DNA of 18,963 nt from JAWKTT01 sp041398965 (GCA_041398965.1 JAWKTT010000055.1:1-18963); one strand, 5' to 3'. Shown: positions 1-7,500, counted from the first letter of the stretch. The notes: a model not told the origin generated them from the sequence alone. Numbers and translations: made by a program.

Positions 1-1
1 T

Positions 2-148
2 CTGCGGTCTCACATGGGTGAACCAACGATCCCGTCATCATTTGAAACGATGGCAGACGTGCAGCTTGAGGCCAGTGACGATTCCATTTCATGGCTGAGT
101 GAGTATCCTGAGTGTAGCGACCAGGCTCCGAGGACGGCTCCGTGGTGA
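2..148 (+). CDS. Probable C-terminal end of an unidentified upstream gene (partial)
   Basis: One + strand frame is open from the window edge to a TGA at 146-148, giving about 48 residues that are hydrophilic and acidic (for example FETMADVQLEASDD). It lies 43 bases before the start of the ABC permease, so it may be the tail of a partner gene in the same operon, such as an ATP-binding subunit. That partner role is inference from position only; no ATPase motif falls inside the visible part. The neighbouring frame is also open to 98, so the frame choice is not secure. An internal ATG at 14 would also allow a very short independent ORF, which I consider less likely. Confidence 0.35.
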   Translation: MRSHMGEPTIPSSFETMADVQLEASDDSISWLSEYPECSDQAPRTAPW

Positions 149-191
149 GGGCGTCTGACGTGGGAGAGGTCTTCTGGAAGGGTTGGGGACG

Positions 192-1838
192 ATGGCGGAA
201 GCTTCGATGGGACCGACAAGTTCGACCATCTCTGCCGATGCGAAGGCAGCGATGTTGCTGGTCTCGGGACCGATGACTTGGATGGAGCGGTTGACGGATC
301 GCCTCAATCCGATCTTTGTGAAAGAGGGACGACAGTCGCTGCGAAGCAAGACCTTCGTCATTGCTTTTCTGCTGCTGGTGTTTACGGGGTGGTTCATCTC
401 GGCAATTGGTGTCCTGTCGAATATTGGCAGCTTGGACTACGGCGATGCCGGTCGAGAGATGTTTCAGTGGTACTTCGGGGTCTTGGCCGTCGCGATTACT
501 CTCGTGGTACCATTCGGAGCCTTTCGCAGCCTGATTACGGAACGAGACGAGTACACGTTCGAGCCTTTGGTGATCACGTCTCTCTCTCCCCGGCAGATTG
601 TCGTGGGAAAGCTGATGACGGCGATGTTGCAGGCGTTTCTGTTCTATTCGGCAATCGCTCCATTCATGGCGTTTACGTCGCTGTTGAACGGTTTCGACAT
701 GGCGTATGCGGTATTTCTTCTGGTTTTTGGGTTGTTGTATTCTCTACTCATTTCGTCGGCGTCGCTGGCGATCGGATCGCTGGTTCACGGGCGCGTCTGG
801 CAGACGATTGTCTCGCTTGTGATTCTGGGAGGATTACTCTTTGCCCTGGGGATGGAGTTCGGGTTTGCATTCGGGTCTGGCTTCGAGCGCCAACTCAACG
901 ACTCAGATTTCTGGCTTGGTTTTGGTGCGGTGAGTTTGGGAGCGGTCTCCTATATCATCTTGCTGCAACAGATTGCCATCATCAATCTGACATTCGAGGC
1001 AGACAATCGCAGCACGGGGATGCGGGTTATTGCCTTTGGACAGTTCGCGATATTTTGGATTATCGGGTATGGGATCGCGGGACTCTGGCCGACAAGTTTT
1101 GGCGGAGGCTCAATCTCCTGGTCAGATATTGCTGAAATTGGGATGGTTCTGGGAACGCTTCACTGGAGTATTCTCGGCCTGCCAATGGTGACAGAACGGA
1201 ACGATCTGTCCGTTCGGGTTCAGACCTCTTTGCCTCGACTCAGCCTGTTCCGGTTGTTCGTCACTCCATTTCTTCCGGGTGGCATGCGGGGGCTGATCCT
1301 GGTGCTGGGAAGCGTCGGACTCCTCTGGCTGATGGTGCGCCACGGTTTGATGATGTCCACTTACCCTTACGACTTGAATTCGTTTGTCGACATCCTGTGC
1401 CTATACTTGGCAGTGCATGCCATGGTGGCTTCATTACTGGCGCAAGGGATGTACTTTTTCTGGCCCTCCATGAAGCCATCGCATGTGCGTGCTGGGGTTG
1501 TTGTCGTCTTTCTGCTGATGTGGATGCTGCCGCTGTTTGTCGTTGCATACTTCGAATCGCAACGGGCGTACAACGTGTTCAGCATGTTGTACGTGACCTC
1601 TCCATTCATCGCGATGGACGCAATGGGGAGCAACGCGTCGCGGATGACGATGCTGACCTTAGAACTGCTGGTCTGGGGGGGCATCATGTTAGCCTGTTGC
1701 CTTTGGCCGATGTTTCTCGCCTTGCTGGAAGTGGTGAATGCCCCAATTCGCACAACTCGCAACGATCGGGATCTGACCAACTCCAACGACCCGAACTCAG
1801 CCATGTTCGACGAAGACCACGACATGGCAGAGTCATGA
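192..1838 (+). CDS. ABC-2-type transporter permease, multi-pass membrane protein
   Basis: This encodes about 548 residues with roughly twelve hydrophobic helices (among them FVIAFLLLVFTGWFISAIGV near the N terminus and LELLVWGGIMLACCLWPMFL near the C terminus). A conserved cytoplasmic stretch after helix two reads TERDEYTFEPLVITSLSPRQ and is followed by IVVGKL. Loops of the form ER..GT.E.L..TPLSP..I..GK are typical of ABC-2 permeases of the NatB/ABC-2 transporter type, so membrane export with a separate ATPase is the likely role; the substrate is unknown. An acidic tail of about 35 residues closes the protein. I prefer ATG 192, behind the purine-rich run at 176-189, over TTG 183. The dehydrogenase gene follows after 120 bases without an obvious terminator. 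Confidence 0.8.
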   Translation: MAEASMGPTSSTISADAKAAMLLVSGPMTWMERLTDRLNPIFVKEGRQSLRSKTFVIAFLLLVFTGWFISAIGVLSNIGSLDYGDAGREMFQWYFGVLAVAITLVVPFGAFRSLITERDEYTFEPLVITSLSPRQIVVGKLMTAMLQAFLFYSAIAPFMAFTSLLNGFDMAYAVFLLVFGLLYSLLISSASLAIGSLVHGRVWQTIVSLVILGGLLFALGMEFGFAFGSGFERQLNDSDFWLGFGAVSLGAVSYIILLQQIAIINLTFEADNRSTGMRVIAFGQFAIFWIIGYGIAGLWPTSFGGGSISWSDIAEIGMVLGTLHWSILGLPMVTERNDLSVRVQTSLPRLSLFRLFVTPFLPGGMRGLILVLGSVGLLWLMVRHGLMMSTYPYDLNSFVDILCLYLAVHAMVASLLAQGMYFFWPSMKPSHVRAGVVVVFLLMWMLPLFVVAYFESQRAYNVFSMLYVTSPFIAMDAMGSNASRMTMLTLELLVWGGIMLACCLWPMFLALLEVVNAPIRTTRNDRDLTNSNDPNSAMFDEDHDMAES

Positions 1839-1958
1839 TGTCTCCCGTCGACCGACCGCCCACTTGCGACCGGTTGTCAGATCGGCAGGCTGAAAGTATT
1901 CTGTCGGGGATCATCTTGTAACACATCAACAGACCGCATAGACCAGAGAGATTGAGCG

Positions 1959-3158
1959 ATGGACACAACGAATGGCGACCTGAATCGTAAACTTCGTATG
2001 GGCTTGGTCGGCGGAGGCCAGGGGGCATTTATTGGCCGGGTCCATGCGACGGCGGCGGTCATGGACAACCGGGCCGAACTCGTGGCCGGAGCGCTCTCTT
2101 CCAACCCAGACAAAGCCAAAGCGTCGGCTCCCTCTTATGACATCAAAGAGAACAGAGCCTACGGTTCGTACCTCGAAATGCTTGACACCGAAGCGGCGAA
2201 GTCGGAAGGGGATCGGATCGATTTCGTATCGATCGCCACGCCGAACCATACCCACTTTGAAGTTGCAAAGGCGGCCGTGGAACGTGGATTCAACGTCATC
2301 TGCGATAAACCGATGACATTTGATCTGGCCCAGGCGGAAGAACTGCTCAAACTCGTCGAAGCGAGTGACGTTGTCTTCGCAGTGTCTCACAACTACACCG
2401 GAACCCCACTGATCCGACAAGCCCGCGAGATGATTCAGGCGGGCGAACTCGGGGAAATCAACGCCATCCGATCAAGCTACATTCAAGGTTGGTTGCGGAC
2501 CGCCCTCGAGAAGGAAGGACAGAAGCAGTCGGCTTGGCGGACCGATCCCTCCAAGAGCGGTGTCGCAGGCGCCTACGGCGACATTGGGACGCACGCCTAC
2601 AACTTGGCGCGATATACGACAGGTTTGCTTCCTGACAAGGTGTCGGCTCACCTCAAGACATTTGTTGACGGTCGCAAACTTGACGACTACGGTGTCGCCA
2701 CGGTGACATTCCAGAATGGCGCAATGGCGACAATCACCGCGAGCCAAATCTCTCATGGCCGCGAGAACGATCTGTCAATCCAGATCGACGGGACGTTGGG
2801 CGCACTCGAATGGCGACAAGAAACTCCCAATGCAATGACGTTTCGGCAGAACGGGAAGCCGCATCAAATCTACTTCCGGGACCCCAACGCGGCGTTTGCA
2901 ACTGGCCTTCACAAGTCGGCCTGTCGCATTCCGTCGGGCCACCCCGAAGGGTATCTCGAAGCGTTCGCCAACGTTTACCGGTTCGCGTACGACGCGATGG
3001 CTCTCCGGGCGACCGGCCAGAAGTTCGAGAAAAAGAACACGGTTTACCCCAACATCTACGATGGAGTCGACGGGATGAACTTCATTGAGAAGTGCGTCGC
3101 ATCGAGTTCTCAAGGTGGGGAATGGCTGTCGCTGGCACATGCGGCCTGTCGTTCGTAG
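1959..3158 (+). CDS. Gfo/Idh/MocA family NAD(P)-dependent oxidoreductase
   Basis: The 399-residue protein has an N-terminal Rossmann fold with the dinucleotide-binding glycines at residues 15-26 (GLVGGGQGAFIG), the DKP variant of the EKP signature at 116-118 (CDKPMT), and the GDIGTHAYNL segment at 207-216 holding the Asp and His expected in the active site. Family members oxidise or epimerise sugars, inositols and related polyols using NAD(P). The substrate cannot be read from sequence. There is no Tat signal, so it is probably cytoplasmic, unlike many secreted planctomycete relatives. An RBS-like GAGAG at 1946-1950 sits eight bases before ATG 1959. The C terminus (FIEKCVASSSQGGEWLSL) is typical; the last six residues are a small extension. 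Family assignment is firm. Confidence 0.93.
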   Translation: MDTTNGDLNRKLRMGLVGGGQGAFIGRVHATAAVMDNRAELVAGALSSNPDKAKASAPSYDIKENRAYGSYLEMLDTEAAKSEGDRIDFVSIATPNHTHFEVAKAAVERGFNVICDKPMTFDLAQAEELLKLVEASDVVFAVSHNYTGTPLIRQAREMIQAGELGEINAIRSSYIQGWLRTALEKEGQKQSAWRTDPSKSGVAGAYGDIGTHAYNLARYTTGLLPDKVSAHLKTFVDGRKLDDYGVATVTFQNGAMATITASQISHGRENDLSIQIDGTLGALEWRQETPNAMTFRQNGKPHQIYFRDPNAAFATGLHKSACRIPSGHPEGYLEAFANVYRFAYDAMALRATGQKFEKKNTVYPNIYDGVDGMNFIEKCVASSSQGGEWLSLAHAACRS

Positions 3159-3461
3159 GGTGTCGATTGGTCCATTGGTCAACGGCTCGCGACGAAAACA
3201 GACCGCAGCCAAAGTGGTGGTGTGTCTCTACGCCGCAGATTCCGGACGCTACGGGTACTATCGGGGCGCCGCTGTGCCAGTAGGATTGAATCGGTCGTAA
3301 CGAACGCTCCGGCATGTTCCGTTCAGGCAACTGGGGTTTGCGGGCATCGTCATCGAAATCGTGCGGCTTACGCTTACCACCGACCTAGGTTTGAGGGCCA
3401 AGAGTCAGCTTTGTCGTCGTGACGTCGAGGCTGCTCTCCCTTTCATCTTGGGTGTTTTAAA
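3159..3461. other. Intergenic stretch without a convincing gene
   Basis: This 303-base gap between the oxidoreductase and the small membrane protein contains only short overlapping open frames rich in Arg and Cys that look like chance. A close direct repeat of ATTGGTC occurs near 3169-3182. I see no convincing terminator or promoter match; the last 30 bases before the next start become AT-richer. Confidence 0.5.
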
Positions 3462-3839
3462 ATGCGTAGTAGTTCAAAGAGTCCTGAACGGTCTTCAATG
3501 CTGAGTGCTTCGACAATTCTCATCATCAGCGGCTTTCTTGTCGGATTGACTGTCGGCAAGATTGTTGCCGAAGAGATTTCCCCGTACGTCCTGTCCTGCG
3601 GCCTGGCAGGCTTCCTGGTCTTCATTGTGCTCGACCAGACCGCAAACCGCCGTGTTGTGGAACTGCAGGAGCAGGAGAAGAACCAGATGGAAGAACGGCT
3701 GAATCGACACGTTAACTCACTGAGCAGCGTGGGATTCACTCTTCCCCCAGCCAAGAATAATCTGCAAGAACTCGCAGAAGAACTGAGTCGCGATGGGGCG
3801 GAAAGCCGGGATGTCCTGTCAGATACAGCAGTGATCTAA
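3462..3839 (+). CDS. Small membrane protein with two helices and a coiled-coil tail, unknown function
   Basis: I do not recognise this 125-residue protein. After a Ser-rich N terminus it has two hydrophobic helices (about residues 18-36, TILIISGFLVGLTVGKIV, and 40-58, SPYVLSCGLAGFLVFIVLD), then a charged segment (about 62-86, with VELQEQEKNQMEERLNRHV) suited to a coiled coil, then a soluble tail. It is probably an inner-membrane protein with its tail in the cytoplasm. The RBS in front of ATG 3462 is weak; ATG 3498 (MLSASTIL) is an alternative start. It lies 173 bases upstream of a Flp pilin gene on the same strand, but a hairpin separates them, so a functional link is only a possibility. Confidence 0.6.
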   Translation: MRSSSKSPERSSMLSASTILIISGFLVGLTVGKIVAEEISPYVLSCGLAGFLVFIVLDQTANRRVVELQEQEKNQMEERLNRHVNSLSSVGFTLPPAKNNLQELAEELSRDGAESRDVLSDTAVI

Positions 3840-3861
3840 TTCAACCGATTCCGTATTTCTG

Positions 3862-3889
3862 GACATCATCAACGCAAATTGATGTTGTC
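3862..3889. terminator. Hairpin after the small membrane protein gene
   Basis: Arms 3862-3872 (GACATCATCAA) and 3879-3889 (TTGATGTTGTC) pair at 10 of 11 positions around a six-base loop. It starts 22 bases after the TAA at 3837-3839. There is no immediate T-run, so it may be a weak terminator or an mRNA 3' end structure. Confidence 0.4.
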
Positions 3890-4012
3890 ACGGCGAAGTT
3901 TGTATTTCCTTCTCTTGTTGAAGGTCTTGAGGTAATACCGAGCCAGTCGACTCATCACCTGACGACTTGCCGACACCACGTTCTGATCACATTAAGTTTT
4001 AGGCCTCCTTTC

Positions 4013-4186
4013 ATGAACGCCATCCGTCGATTCCTGTTCTCCGAAGAAGCCACGACGGCCGTCGAATACGCCGTCTTGCTGGCCTTGTTGATCCTGACAA
4101 TGGTCTTTGGCATCAAGGCGCTTTCGAATTCAAGTACGGGACTCTGGTCCGGAAACATGGACAAGCTTGACGCTCACGGCTTTTAA
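4013..4186 (+). CDS. Flp family type IVb pilin, short prepilin
   Basis: This short gene encodes 57 residues: a basic and acidic leader (MNAIRRFLFSEE), the Flp signature ATTAVEYAVLLALLILTMVF at residues 13-32, and a short polar tail. Flp pilins are cut by a prepilin peptidase (TadV/CpaA-like) before the hydrophobic helix and assembled by the Tad machine into adhesive fibres. The essential Glu(+5)-Tyr(+6) pair is present (VEY), but the residue before the predicted cut is Ala (EEA^TTAVEY), not the usual Gly. No other tad/cpa gene lies in the window, so the assembly machinery must be elsewhere or the protein has another role. A strong terminator follows 64 bases downstream, so this is probably a monocistronic, highly expressed transcript. 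No clear Shine-Dalgarno is seen before ATG 4013. Confidence 0.82.
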   Translation: MNAIRRFLFSEEATTAVEYAVLLALLILTMVFGIKALSNSSTGLWSGNMDKLDAHGF

Positions 4187-4249
4187 GCGATCGTACAAGA
4201 AATGTTGCGGACGAGCGTTACTTCTCAGCGAAATGACGCGCAGTCACCC

Positions 4250-4301
4250 CACCTCGACTGTCGACTCCCCACCGCATCGGAGTCGACAGCCGAGGTGTTT
4301 T
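4250..4301 (+). terminator. Strong intrinsic terminator after the Flp pilin gene
   Basis: Arms 4250-4268 and 4279-4297 are complementary at 18 of 19 positions around a ten-base loop, and are followed at once by TTTT (4298-4301). The stem starts 64 bases after the pilin stop codon. This is the longest hairpin I found in the window. Confidence 0.85.
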
Positions 4302-4392
4302 GCTATGATCTCGGCACTGGGGGCGATGCATCGCGGCCCTAAACGTGTGCCGATGGCATTTCGAGACCATGTCGTAAAGTTCGCCGCGATGG

Positions 4393-4423
4393 TCCTGTCC
4401 CCCAGTCCCAAGGCAGGACAGGA
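4393..4423. repeat. Inverted repeat in the folK leader
   Basis: TCCTGTCC (4393-4400) and GGACAGGA (4416-4423) are perfect complements with a 15-base loop. The right arm ends 25 bases before the folK ribosome binding site. It could be a small RNA structure or an operator half-site pair; no function is shown. Confidence 0.3.
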
Positions 4424-4447
4424 TTTCCACGACACCGTTACCCCCAC

Positions 4448-4451
4448 GAGG
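4448..4451 (+). promoter_or_regulatory. Ribosome binding site that sets the folK start
   Basis: GAGG sits seven bases before ATG 4459. This favours that ATG over the in-frame TTG at 4453, which would leave only one base between this site and the start codon. Confidence 0.55.
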
Positions 4452-4458
4452 CTTGCTC

Positions 4459-5238
4459 ATGTCGACTGCCGCGATTGCATTTGGGGGAAACATTGGGGAC
4501 GTCAAATCGAACTACAATGCTGCCCGCGAGTTGCTTGAAAGCAACGGAGTTCATGTCGTCGCCGCGAGCAGCCTGTATGAAACAACTCCAGTCGGGTCAG
4601 AAACTGCCCAGCGGTATCGCAATGCTGCCTTGTTGGTCGAGACGTCGTTGAGCCCCCTGCCCTGTTTACATCTGCTGCAATCGATCGAGCAGCAACTTGG
4701 CCGGGTCCGGCAGACTCACTGGGGGGACCGCACGGTCGACCTCGACTTATTGCTCTTTGGCGACGAAGTCTGCCAAACTGACGAACTCATCCTGCCACAT
4801 CCCGCCTGCTGGTACCGACGATTCGTGCTCGATCCTCTTTGTGAAATCGCTCCAAAGGCCAAACACCCTATCGCTCGAAAGAGTGTTCAGGACCTACAAA
4901 TCGGCTTGTTGATGCGTCCCTTAACGTGTCAGTTCCTTGGGGCCGTCCTGGAGACTCGCGTCGCTCTCGTGGCTCATGTGAAACGAACTTTTGGCGATGT
5001 CGTGCATGTTTTGGCGGACGATGCCCCAAATTCCATCTTGCCGTTTTCCTTCCCTTCGCCAAACGTTTCGATCGAACTCCCGGCGCTCTCGGTCGTCGTG
5101 GAAGTGGGAACGGAACAGAATGTGGAAAAAAACGGCAGCACGAAGAATCCTCTGGAAGAGAATGTCATGACGAACTTTTGCTCAGTCGTCGAATACGCTC
5201 TCACAGCTGCACTCGATGAACCCCATCGCCTCGCTTGA
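4459..5238 (+). CDS. folK: 2-amino-4-hydroxy-6-hydroxymethyldihydropteridine diphosphokinase with a C-terminal extension
   Basis: HPPK transfers pyrophosphate from ATP to hydroxymethyl-dihydropterin in folate synthesis, in the cytoplasm. The 259-residue protein shows the family motifs in order: FGGNIGD at 8-14, SSLYETTPVG at 37-46, RNAALLVET at 54-62, the metal and ATP-binding WGDRTVDLDLLLFGD at 88-102, and LILPHP with RRFVLDPL at 110-127. The kinase domain ends near residue 150, the usual full length of about 160. The remaining 109 residues match nothing I know; they look like real coding sequence, with alternating hydrophobic segments and no stops. No other folate gene is nearby. The extension may be a planctomycete addition, but I assign it no function. 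The kinase call is firm. Confidence 0.92.
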   Translation: MSTAAIAFGGNIGDVKSNYNAARELLESNGVHVVAASSLYETTPVGSETAQRYRNAALLVETSLSPLPCLHLLQSIEQQLGRVRQTHWGDRTVDLDLLLFGDEVCQTDELILPHPACWYRRFVLDPLCEIAPKAKHPIARKSVQDLQIGLLMRPLTCQFLGAVLETRVALVAHVKRTFGDVVHVLADDAPNSILPFSFPSPNVSIELPALSVVVEVGTEQNVEKNGSTKNPLEENVMTNFCSVVEYALTAALDEPHRLA

Positions 5239-5402
5239 GGGCTGCCATGAGAATGCCCGACAAGAGTCGTTGGTGCATGGGAAGATCTTCCTTTCGAGTC
5301 GCGTGGCAGATGCTTGTAAACTGGTCGCTGCATTGTTTCGCAATAAAAATGAAGACTCCTGCTGCGTTGTGACATGACGGGAAGTGGAGTCACTATGATT
5401 CG

Positions 5403-5441
5403 CGACATGTTAAAAGATGTCATTGTGACATCGCCATGTCG
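5403..5441. repeat. Nested inverted repeats in the sigma factor leader
   Basis: An outer pair CGACATG (5403-5409) and CATGTCG (5435-5441) encloses an inner pair GATGTCA (5416-5422) and TGACATC (5426-5432) with a three-base centre. All four seven-base arms are perfect. The spacing is asymmetric (six and two bases). As DNA this could be a multi-site operator; as RNA it could fold into one interrupted hairpin. Confidence 0.5.
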
Positions 5442-5635
5442 TCAGAATTGTCGAAACTGCAGGGTCCAGGGGGAAAGACCAAGACATTCGGAACGGGAAC
5501 GATTGTCAACAAAAGCTGTATCTCTCGTCGCTGAAGTAGTTTACATCATTATATTGAAAAAACTTTGGGGAATGGCGCGAGACATGCGGTAAGTTCGTGC
5601 GTCTATGTTGAAAAGACCTATTCTTCAAAAAACTA

Positions 5636-5656
5636 TTCGCATGCGAACTTTTTTTG
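5636..5656 (+). terminator. Palindrome followed by a T-run, possible weak terminator or operator
   Basis: TTCGCATGCGAA (5636-5647) is a perfect 12-base palindrome. It is preceded by an A-run (5627-5632) and followed by a run of seven T (5649-5655), so the hairpin can extend through A-T pairs. As an intrinsic terminator the GC stem is short, so an operator is equally possible. Confidence 0.35.
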
Positions 5657-5790
5657 AAACATTGGGGTCTTCTCAGCGTAACTACTACTGAAGAGTTTCT
5701 TGGCAGCATGGCAACTTTACAGGTTGCCCAAGGACGTTGCCGGGGGTCTGGCAGATCGCCTGCAAGATGCGAGGCGATGCCGGTCTGAAG

Positions 5791-5796
5791 AGGAGG
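5791..5796 (+). promoter_or_regulatory. Ribosome binding site that sets the sigma factor start
   Basis: A perfect AGGAGG lies six bases before ATG 5803. It rules out the upstream in-frame codons from 5737 on, which lack such a site, as the main start. Confidence 0.85.
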
Positions 5797-5802
5797 AAAG
5801 TC

Positions 5803-7470
5803 ATGTCTACCAAATATCGTCACCCAGCCATCAGGCAGTTTGCAGAGCATCAAGTTCGTTATGCACCGGTGGATGTGCGAATCGAACAAATGGACAAAGC
5901 CGAGCAATTGTTGCAGGAAATCGTCCCTGAGCAGCGTTACTACTACGCCGACGTTTGCGAACGAATCACCGCGTTTCGCCCCCAGATGTATCCGGACCTC
6001 CGAATCGATGGCACGGATCTGTTGCACGATCTCCCGCTGTTGGTGGAAGACCTCTCGGCGAGTGCGGACCTCCCGGTCGAACGGGCCCAGGAACCGGTCT
6101 TTACCGTCAGCCAGCTGAGCGAGCGATTCAATGTCTCTACGAAAACCGTTGATCGCTGGCGGAAGAGAGGGTTAGTGAGCCGACGTTTTCGCATCGGAAA
6201 CCGAAGTCGCGTCGGCTTCCTGCGGTCGTCCGTTGATCGGTTCGTTCGCGATCATGAGGAAGAAGTCCTGCGTGGGGGACGGTTCGTCAAGTTGTCCGAG
6301 GCAGAACGAGAAGAAGTCATTTCCAAGGCTCGACGCCTTGCCCGACATGGGGCAAATCAGTCGGAAGTCATTCACCAGTTAGCCCCCGAGTTTGAAAGGT
6401 CCCCTGAAACGATTCGCTACACCATTCAACAGTTCGACCATGATCACCCCGAGTCGGCAGTCTTTCCGGACCGTACAACTCCGCTGAGTAATCAGTCTCG
6501 ACAGGACATCTTCCAGCAGTTCCAGGCAGGACTGCCGGCCGATCGACTTGCTGAGGCATTCGGACGAACGTCTTCCAGCATCTATCGGATCATCACGTCG
6601 GAACGAGCAGAGCAACTGCTGGCCGAGTCGGTTGACTACATCGACAGCCCCGAGTTTCGGAAGCCGAACGCCGATCGAATCATCCTCGGGCCGGCTCCCG
6701 AAATCGACAGGAAGCAGGCTCGAGTCAAGGCCCCTCCGGGTTTACCTCCTTACCTCGCCAGCCTGTACACCGTCGCTCTGCTGACACGGGAAGAGGAAGG
6801 TTACTACTTCCGCAAGATGAATTATCTCAAGATGCAAGCCAAAAAGCTGCAAGAGAAGATCGACCGATCCCGTCCGAAGGCAAGCGATCTTGATCGACTC
6901 GAGGGGTTGCTGGCCGGCATCACCGAAGTGAAGAACTTCCTGATTCGCAGTAATCTGAGACTGGTCGTCTCGATCGCCAAACGGCACATGACTCCAAACG
7001 CCAGCTTCTTTGAGATGGTCAGCGACGGGAATATGTCACTCATTCGAGCGATCGAAAAGTTCGACTACTCGAAGGGGAACAAGTTCTCAACGTATGCCAC
7101 GTGGGCGATCATGAAGAACTACGCCCGATCGATCCCCAAAGAGTTCAAGACCCTCGAACGGTTTCGGACCGGAACCGACGAAATCTTCCTCAGTTCGCCT
7201 GAAGACCGCAGCAGCCTGTATGGCGAAGAGCGGACGAATGCCGAACAGCATCAGGTGCTGATGTCGATTATTGGTCAGCTCGAAGACCGGGAGCGATCGA
7301 TCATTCTACAACGTTATGGCCTCGAACAGGGGACAGAACCGCAAACTCTCGAACAGGTCGGACAGGACTTTGGCGTGACCAAAGAACGCATTCGACAGAT
7401 CGAGACCCGCGCCTTGCAGAAGTTGCGAAAGATCGCTGCCGAAGAGAAACTGGAGATCCCGGGAATCTAA
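5803..7470 (+). CDS. Sigma-70 family RNA polymerase sigma factor with N-terminal helix-turn-helix domains
   Basis: The 555-residue protein directs RNA polymerase to promoters. In order: a conserved-looking N-terminal part (1-95); a MerR/excisionase-like HTH at about 99-150 (FTVSQLSERFNVSTKTVDRW, then SRVGFLRSSVDRFV); a second HTH-like unit at about 170-212 (NQSEVIHQLA, RSPETIRYTIQQF); a third at about 230-266 (LPADRLAEAFGRTSSSIYRI); a region 1.2-like part at about 313-345 (LPPYLASLY, LLTREEE); region 2 at about 375-450 (FLIRSNLRLVVSIAKRH, DGNMSLIRAIEKFD, KFSTYATWAI); and region 4 at about 486-547 (LEDRERSIILQRYGL, TLEQVGQDFGVTKERIRQIE). Only about 35 residues separate regions 2 and 4, so region 3 is missing or very reduced. 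No anti-sigma gene is adjacent. A long structured leader suggests regulated expression. Confidence 0.9.
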   Translation: MSTKYRHPAIRQFAEHQVRYAPVDVRIEQMDKAEQLLQEIVPEQRYYYADVCERITAFRPQMYPDLRIDGTDLLHDLPLLVEDLSASADLPVERAQEPVFTVSQLSERFNVSTKTVDRWRKRGLVSRRFRIGNRSRVGFLRSSVDRFVRDHEEEVLRGGRFVKLSEAEREEVISKARRLARHGANQSEVIHQLAPEFERSPETIRYTIQQFDHDHPESAVFPDRTTPLSNQSRQDIFQQFQAGLPADRLAEAFGRTSSSIYRIITSERAEQLLAESVDYIDSPEFRKPNADRIILGPAPEIDRKQARVKAPPGLPPYLASLYTVALLTREEEGYYFRKMNYLKMQAKKLQEKIDRSRPKASDLDRLEGLLAGITEVKNFLIRSNLRLVVSIAKRHMTPNASFFEMVSDGNMSLIRAIEKFDYSKGNKFSTYATWAIMKNYARSIPKEFKTLERFRTGTDEIFLSSPEDRSSLYGEERTNAEQHQVLMSIIGQLEDRERSIILQRYGLEQGTEPQTLEQVGQDFGVTKERIRQIETRALQKLRKIAAEEKLEIPGI

Positions 7471-7500
7471 TCGTTCCCAAGATCGCCCCTCAACATTCGT

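Larger units (their letters stand above)
5239..5802. other. Long AT-richer leader upstream of the sigma factor gene
   Basis: This 564-base stretch has no convincing gene. It holds nested inverted repeats at 5403-5441, a 12-base palindrome followed by a T-run at 5636-5656, and several AT-rich patches (for example TATATT at 5550-5555) that might be promoter elements. A 66-codon open frame from ATG 5395, with GGAG five bases upstream, overlaps the inverted repeats; its product looks unlike a known protein. The region probably carries the folK 3' end and the promoter and long untranslated leader of the sigma gene. Confidence 0.5.

Noticed and set aside
278..1135. A 285-residue open frame inside the ABC permease gene in another frame
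   Set aside because: The overlapping frame encodes a coherent twelve-helix permease; this product is rich in Arg, Cys and Trp with no family resemblance, as expected from a shadow frame.
5395..5592. Small + strand open frame with GGAG upstream and a Cys-rich CRQNCRNC segment
   Set aside because: The product has no hydrophobic core or family resemblance, and its first part is made of the nested inverted repeats; leader DNA explains it better.
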